This document shows positions 60,586-64,000 of a DNA stretch of 64,000 nucleotides, in pieces; positions within the stretch are counted from its first letter, which is position 1, and each line of letters opens with the position of its first letter. Below the pieces are notes generated by a model. It worked only from the letters and a program-made list of their open reading frames with translations. It did no database searches and was not told the origin of the DNA. The stretch spans positions 1-64,000 of the forward strand of contig NZ_WTFT01000017.1 in assembly GCF_009861505.1 (NCBI RefSeq), given 5' to 3'. Source of the DNA: Pseudomonas izuensis (GTDB lineage: Bacteria > Pseudomonadota > Gammaproteobacteria > Pseudomonadales > Pseudomonadaceae). The position numbers were made by a program, and so were the translations under genes.

Positions 60586-61536
60586 ATGTTAAGTAGAACT
60601 GCCTCGGATTTGTATTGGATGTCGCGTTACCTGGAGCGGGCGGAAAACCTCGCACGGATGCTCGACATCAGTTATTCGCTGTCGCTGATGCCACAGGATG
60701 GCCGTGGCAACGGTCTGCACGAATTGGCCATGCCACTGTTGATTACCGGCACCCTGGACGATTACCTCGAACGCCATGGCGAACTGCATGCCGAACGGCT
60801 GCTGCATTTTTTCGCCCTGGATGCGGCCAACCCGGCGAGTATCTACAGCTGCCTCGGCGCGGCGCGGGCCAGTGCCCATGCGGTGCGTGGGCGAATCACC
60901 GCCGACATGTGGGAAAACATCAACGCGACCTGGCTGGAAATTCGCGGGATCGCGGAGCAGGGCCTGAGTCGCTACGGCATGAGCCGTTTCTGCGAATGGA
61001 TCAAGGAGCGTTCCCACCTGTTCAGGGGTGCGTCCTACGGCACCATCATGCGTAACGATGCGTTCCGCTTCATCCGCCTGGGGACCTTCATCGAGCGCGC
61101 CGACAACACCCTGCGCCTGCTCGATGCCCGCTACGAAATGGCCGGTGATCAGGCTGAAGCGGTCAGCGACGGCACGGCCCACGCCTATTACCAGTGGAGT
61201 GCCTTGCTGCGGGCGCTGTCGTCGTTCGAGGCATACACCGAAATCTACCGTGACGCCCCCGGCGCCCGGCATGTGGCCGAGTTGCTGTTGCTGCGGGCGG
61301 ATGTGCCGCGTTCGTTGCGCGCCTGTACCGAGGAAATCGACCAGATTCTCGCTCAGTTGCCGGGGGCCAATGGCCGACCGGCGCAACGCTTGGCGGCAGA
61401 AATGGACGCGCGCCTGCGTTACACCGGCATCAGCGAAATTCTCGATGAAGGCCTGCACGCCTGGCTGACCGAGTTCATCCCGCTGGTGCGCCAGCTGGGC
61501 AACGCGATTCACAGTTCCTACCTGGAGGCTGCATGA
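60586..61536 (+). CDS. Alpha-E domain protein (DUF403)
   Basis: This encodes 316 residues, almost entirely helical. The SRTASDLYWMSRYLERAENL start and RFIRLGTFIERADNTLRLLD are diagnostic of the alpha-E family. Its role in the ATP-grasp system is unknown; it may be a scaffold or substrate carrier. It sits 12 bases after the ATP-grasp gene and overlaps the next gene by 4. Confidence 0.93.
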   Translation: MLSRTASDLYWMSRYLERAENLARMLDISYSLSLMPQDGRGNGLHELAMPLLITGTLDDYLERHGELHAERLLHFFALDAANPASIYSCLGAARASAHAVRGRITADMWENINATWLEIRGIAEQGLSRYGMSRFCEWIKERSHLFRGASYGTIMRNDAFRFIRLGTFIERADNTLRLLDARYEMAGDQAEAVSDGTAHAYYQWSALLRALSSFEAYTEIYRDAPGARHVAELLLLRADVPRSLRACTEEIDQILAQLPGANGRPAQRLAAEMDARLRYTGISEILDEGLHAWLTEFIPLVRQLGNAIHSSYLEAA

Positions 61537-62342
61537 GACTTTCCATTAGCCACGAGACCACCTATCACTACGAAGATCAGGTGCGGGCGAGCATCCAGTA
61601 TTTGCGACTGACCCCTCACGACAGCGAACGCCAGCATGTGCTCAGCTGGCAGCTCGACCTGCCGCGCCCGGTGCGTGCGCAACTCGATCCATTCGGCAAT
61701 ATCCTGCATGTGCTGACCCTGGACGAGCCCCACGAGGCGATCATCATCGGTGCCCGTGGTCAGGTCGACATCGACGAGCTGCGCGAAGCCGAGCACGAGA
61801 GCCAGTCGGCGTTGCCGTTCCTGCGTTTCACCCGCCTGACTGAAGCGGATGCGGCGTTGCGTGCGTTCGCGCAGCAGGCGTGCAAGCAGCGGCGGGACCG
61901 CACCGCGCTGATCGACCTGATGCATGGCCTGAACCAGCACATGACCTATACGCCGGGCGCCACCGAAGTGGACACCAGCGCCGCCAAGGCTTTCGCCGGG
62001 CGTTCGGGGGTGTGCCAGGACCACACCCATGCCTTTCTCGCCTGCGCCCGCAGCCTGGGTATCCCGGCGAGGTACGTGTCCGGTTATCTGTACAGTGAAA
62101 ACAGCGAACACCTGGCCAGCCACGCCTGGGCCGAAGCCTGGCTCGATGATGCCTGGTACAGCTTCGACGTGACCAACGAACTGGCCCGGCCCGAGCGCCA
62201 CTTGAAACTGGCGGTGGGCCTGGATTATCTGGATGCCTGTCCGGTGCGCGGCATGCGTCGCGGTGGTGGTGCTGAGCAGATGCATGCCAAGGTGTTCGTT
62301 TCACCGACGCCCGCGCCGGTGATTTCCGTCCAACAACAGTAA
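61533..62342 (+). CDS. Transglutaminase-like cysteine peptidase
   Basis: This encodes 269 residues. An N-terminal bacterial transglutaminase-type domain precedes a transglut_core with the catalytic triad C161 (GRSGVCQDHTHAF), H197 (ASHAWAEAWL) and D212 (YSFDVTN). No signal peptide is visible. It is the third gene of the ATP-grasp operon. It likely acts as a peptidase or amide-exchanging enzyme on the product of the ATP-grasp partner. Confidence 0.93.
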   Translation: MRLSISHETTYHYEDQVRASIQYLRLTPHDSERQHVLSWQLDLPRPVRAQLDPFGNILHVLTLDEPHEAIIIGARGQVDIDELREAEHESQSALPFLRFTRLTEADAALRAFAQQACKQRRDRTALIDLMHGLNQHMTYTPGATEVDTSAAKAFAGRSGVCQDHTHAFLACARSLGIPARYVSGYLYSENSEHLASHAWAEAWLDDAWYSFDVTNELARPERHLKLAVGLDYLDACPVRGMRRGGGAEQMHAKVFVSPTPAPVISVQQQ

Positions 62343-62351
62343 GGCGCCAAC

Positions 62352-62448
62352 CCCTGTAGGAGCAAAGCTTGCTCGCGATAGCGGTGGTTCAGTTACAGAA
62401 ATGTTGACTGACAAACCGCCATCGCGAGCAAGCTTTGCTCCTACAGGG
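62352..62448. repeat. REP pair
   Basis: Inverted CTGTAGGAGCAAAGCTTGCTCGCGATAG units between convergent genes. Confidence 0.9.
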
Positions 62449-62458
62449 TAGAAGGCAA

Positions 62459-63280
62459 TCAGGGCTTAACCTTGCGCCCCACCATATGTTTCAAATACCC
62501 CACCAGCATCCCCAGATCCTCATCCGGCAGGACCTCGGTCGAGAACCCGGGCATTTTCGCCTGGGGCCACTGGCGCAAACCCTGTGGATCGCGGATGTAG
62601 CGCTTGAGGAAGTCCGCGCCGAAGTACTCGGTCGGGTTATAGGGAATATTCAGGTCCGGCCCGAACTGCGAATCCCCGGCACCGTTCAATCGATGGCACG
62701 CCAGGCAGTTTTTCTGAAACAGCGCAAAGCCCTTGTTGACCGGGTCGTCGGCCTTCAACGCAGGATCGGGCAGCAGGGCAGGGAAGCGCTCGGCCACCGG
62801 CGCCATGCTCTTGATGCTGGCGACTTCGAACGGCCATTGTTCCGGGCTGATGTTGCCCGCCCGCGGATCAGTCCAGACCAGGTAAAACGGCCCGGCACTG
62901 TGCTTGCCTTCTGACAGCGGTGGCCACGGGTTCGCCGGGTCTTCGATTGCCAGCCAGGCCCGCGCTCCCTTGGCATTGAGCAGGGGTGCCGCTGACAATT
63001 CCGCGGCAAAACCATCGAGTGCCACAGCTTGCAAATGATCGTCGGGCTTGACCCCCGTCAACAACGCCGCCAACGGAACAGCGCGGTAGCTCATGTCCCG
63101 TTTGTAGGAAACGTCATTGGGGATATTGATGGTCTGGACCAGCGGATGCTTGAGCAATTCCTCGGTCTGCCAGGTGCGACTGTCTGCGCCCAGCTCCAGA
63201 TTGAGTTGTGCGGCGTACAGGGGCGTGCCGAGCAGCAAGGCCCCGAACAGAATGAGCGTTTTCAATTTATCGCCGTCCAT
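62459..63280 (-). CDS. Periplasmic cytochrome c with N-terminal unknown domain
   Basis: This encodes 273 residues from 63280, giving a signal peptide (LKTLILFGALLLGTPLYAA). The N-terminal half (about 25-165) resembles a molybdopterin-oxidoreductase-like or SoxYZ-independent fold but is not firmly assigned. The C-terminal half is a class I cytochrome c with CLACH (192-196) and a likely axial Met243 in KMPGF. It is probably a periplasmic electron carrier for a dehydrogenase; the partner is not in the window. Confidence 0.85.
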   Translation of the reverse strand: MDGDKLKTLILFGALLLGTPLYAAQLNLELGADSRTWQTEELLKHPLVQTINIPNDVSYKRDMSYRAVPLAALLTGVKPDDHLQAVALDGFAAELSAAPLLNAKGARAWLAIEDPANPWPPLSEGKHSAGPFYLVWTDPRAGNISPEQWPFEVASIKSMAPVAERFPALLPDPALKADDPVNKGFALFQKNCLACHRLNGAGDSQFGPDLNIPYNPTEYFGADFLKRYIRDPQGLRQWPQAKMPGFSTEVLPDEDLGMLVGYLKHMVGRKVKP

Positions 63281-63391
63281 GTCGTGGAAGTGCCACAAAG
63301 GTTGGCACAGCCACGCTGGCCCGGGTAGCGAGCCAGTCACATTTTTAACGTGGCGATGTAAAACTCTGGTGTCGTATTTTTTGAATACCGA

Positions 63392-63487
63392 CTAGCCGAT
63401 CACCTTGGTCAGGTTGGGCAAAATCAACAACAGCGTAGTAGCAAAGAGAATGAGACCTGCTTGACGGACTTTCGATTGTTTGAACAT
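63392..63487 (-). CDS. 31-residue single-helix membrane peptide
   Basis: This encodes 31 residues with an AAGGCGG site about eight bases before the ATG at 63487. A basic N-terminus (KQSKVR) is followed by one transmembrane helix (about 10-28, GLILFATTLLLILPNL) and TKVIG. The small size, good ribosome-binding site and clean topology argue for a real gene, of the kind often missed in annotation. Function unknown. Confidence 0.6.
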   Translation of the reverse strand: MFKQSKVRQAGLILFATTLLLILPNLTKVIG

Positions 63488-63883
63488 GGCTGACCGCCTT
63501 TTTTTTGTTATTTCCTGATGCTTGCCTGCATATATCCATGACGGCAAACGTTGCACTTCCTGTAGGACGAGCGCCTCGGCAAAACCCGACGACAACTTCG
63601 TATAACTTCACCTTAGAGCCCGCGTCACGCTTGTTTTAGATCCATTTAGTATGGTGATCTCACTCGATGCTATTAAAAAGGCATGAGGCCTATTGCCAGC
63701 TTCTTGGGCGGCCTTTTGCTAGACACCTGCGTGTCCTGAACCGGTTCACCGCATCGCTGATGACCGTCCGTCTGAGCGTGAGCGTCAATGCCGATGAGCG
63801 CTGCGGTCATTGAATCCATTGCGCCCCGGGCCAAGAGTGTGAGTTGTGTTTTCCACTCACCTGCACTGCGGTTCGAGGACGTC
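63488..63883. promoter_or_regulatory. Gap upstream of the thiolase gene
   Basis: This gap of about 396 bases should contain the promoters of the minus-strand peptide and of the plus-strand thiolase. A minus-strand frame across 63673-63963 overlaps the thiolase start and has poor codon use, so it is not called. No other gene is seen. Confidence 0.45.
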
Positions 63884-64000
63884 ATGACCCAAGCTTTGAT
63901 TTTCGATGCGTTACGTACGCCCCGTGGCAAAGGCAAGGCCGACGGCGCCTTGCACAGCGTCAAACCGGTAAATCTGGTGGCCGGGTTGCTCAGGGCGCTG
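63884..64000 (+). CDS. Acetyl-CoA C-acyltransferase (thiolase), 5' end only
   Basis: Only the first 39 residues are in the window. They read TQALIFDALRTPRGKGK, then a thiolase N-terminal pattern (the DALRTPRGK motif is typical of the family). It would cleave 3-ketoacyl-CoA or condense acetyl-CoA units; the catalytic Cys and His lie beyond the window edge. Confidence 0.85.
   Translation, partial: MTQALIFDALRTPRGKGKADGALHSVKPVNLVAGLLRAL

Noticed and set aside
2742..62448. Repeated palindromes as a possible CRISPR array
   Set aside because: The repeats are scattered singly between genes and are inverted pairs, not direct repeats with regular spacers.
63673..63963. Minus-strand frame of 96 codons overlapping the thiolase start
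   Set aside because: It overlaps a conserved thiolase N-terminus and has no ribosome-binding site or recognisable pattern.
1..64000. tRNA, rRNA, insertion sequence or prophage genes
   Set aside because: I looked for cloverleaf-like stretches, transposase motifs and phage structural genes and saw none convincing; absence by eye is not proof.

Overview
This window looks like one end of a chromosomal contig from a Pseudomonas of the P. fluorescens group. Three things point there: the high-GC coding style, at least nineteen REP/REPIN-type palindromes of the GTGGGAGC..GCTTGC..CGCGA family between genes, and family markers such as DUF3509 and DUF6124-like proteins. About sixty protein genes can be supported. 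I see no tRNA, rRNA, CRISPR array, insertion sequence or phage gene.

Layout. 1-2700: the 3' end of an RHS polymorphic-toxin gene with an AT-rich toxin tip, two candidate immunity genes, then a DUF6124-like gene behind a distinctive leader. 2846-8733: an EAL-CBS-GGDEF protein, the Prc protease, a quinone oxidoreductase and a HAD phosphatase. 8080-14464: an ABC importer operon with two cytoplasmic phosphatase-type enzymes and a divergent HutC/GntR-type regulator. Both sides of the divergent promoter region carry a TGGTCTAGnnCA site resembling PhnF-type operators, so a phosphonate or phosphate ester is the likely substrate. 14578-23897: an MscS channel, aspartyl aminopeptidase, minCDE with an RluA-type synthase, an LpxL/HtrB-type acyltransferase and a patatin. 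24038-32940: two tandem Tsx-like outer-membrane channels, a urate permease and a complete urate-to-glyoxylate pathway (PuuD, HIUase, OHCU decarboxylase, PuuE, allantoicase, ureidoglycolate lyase).

33036-39774 is the least explained part. It holds a 1085-residue protein with RTX-like repeats and a hydrophobic, pore-like segment. Directly downstream on the same strand are two paralogous proteins of 541 and 534 residues, each with a KRPR basic cluster like a eukaryotic nuclear localisation signal at the same relative position. I read this as a candidate, possibly undescribed, three-gene toxin/effector locus. No secretion genes are next to it.

39985-52569: a LysE exporter, an AzgA-type purine permease, FolE, an Smr protein, an isochorismatase-like protein with Ser in the Cys position, PrmB, AroC, and an MFS-mtnB-mtnD-mtnC run. 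52722-64000: DUF3509, a FATP-type acyl-CoA ligase, an ankyrin protein, SpeE, an RraB-like protein, the conserved ATP-grasp/alpha-E/transglutaminase operon, a cytochrome c, a 31-residue membrane peptide, and the start of a thiolase.

Regulatory logic visible in the sequence: TTGTATACAA-type palindromes lie in the puuE-hiuH divergent region (two copies) and upstream of the AzgA-type permease 10 kb away, suggesting one purine regulon. A good sigma-54 promoter match precedes the first Tsx-like gene. The first ~60 bases of the window are C-homopolymer noise and should not be trusted.
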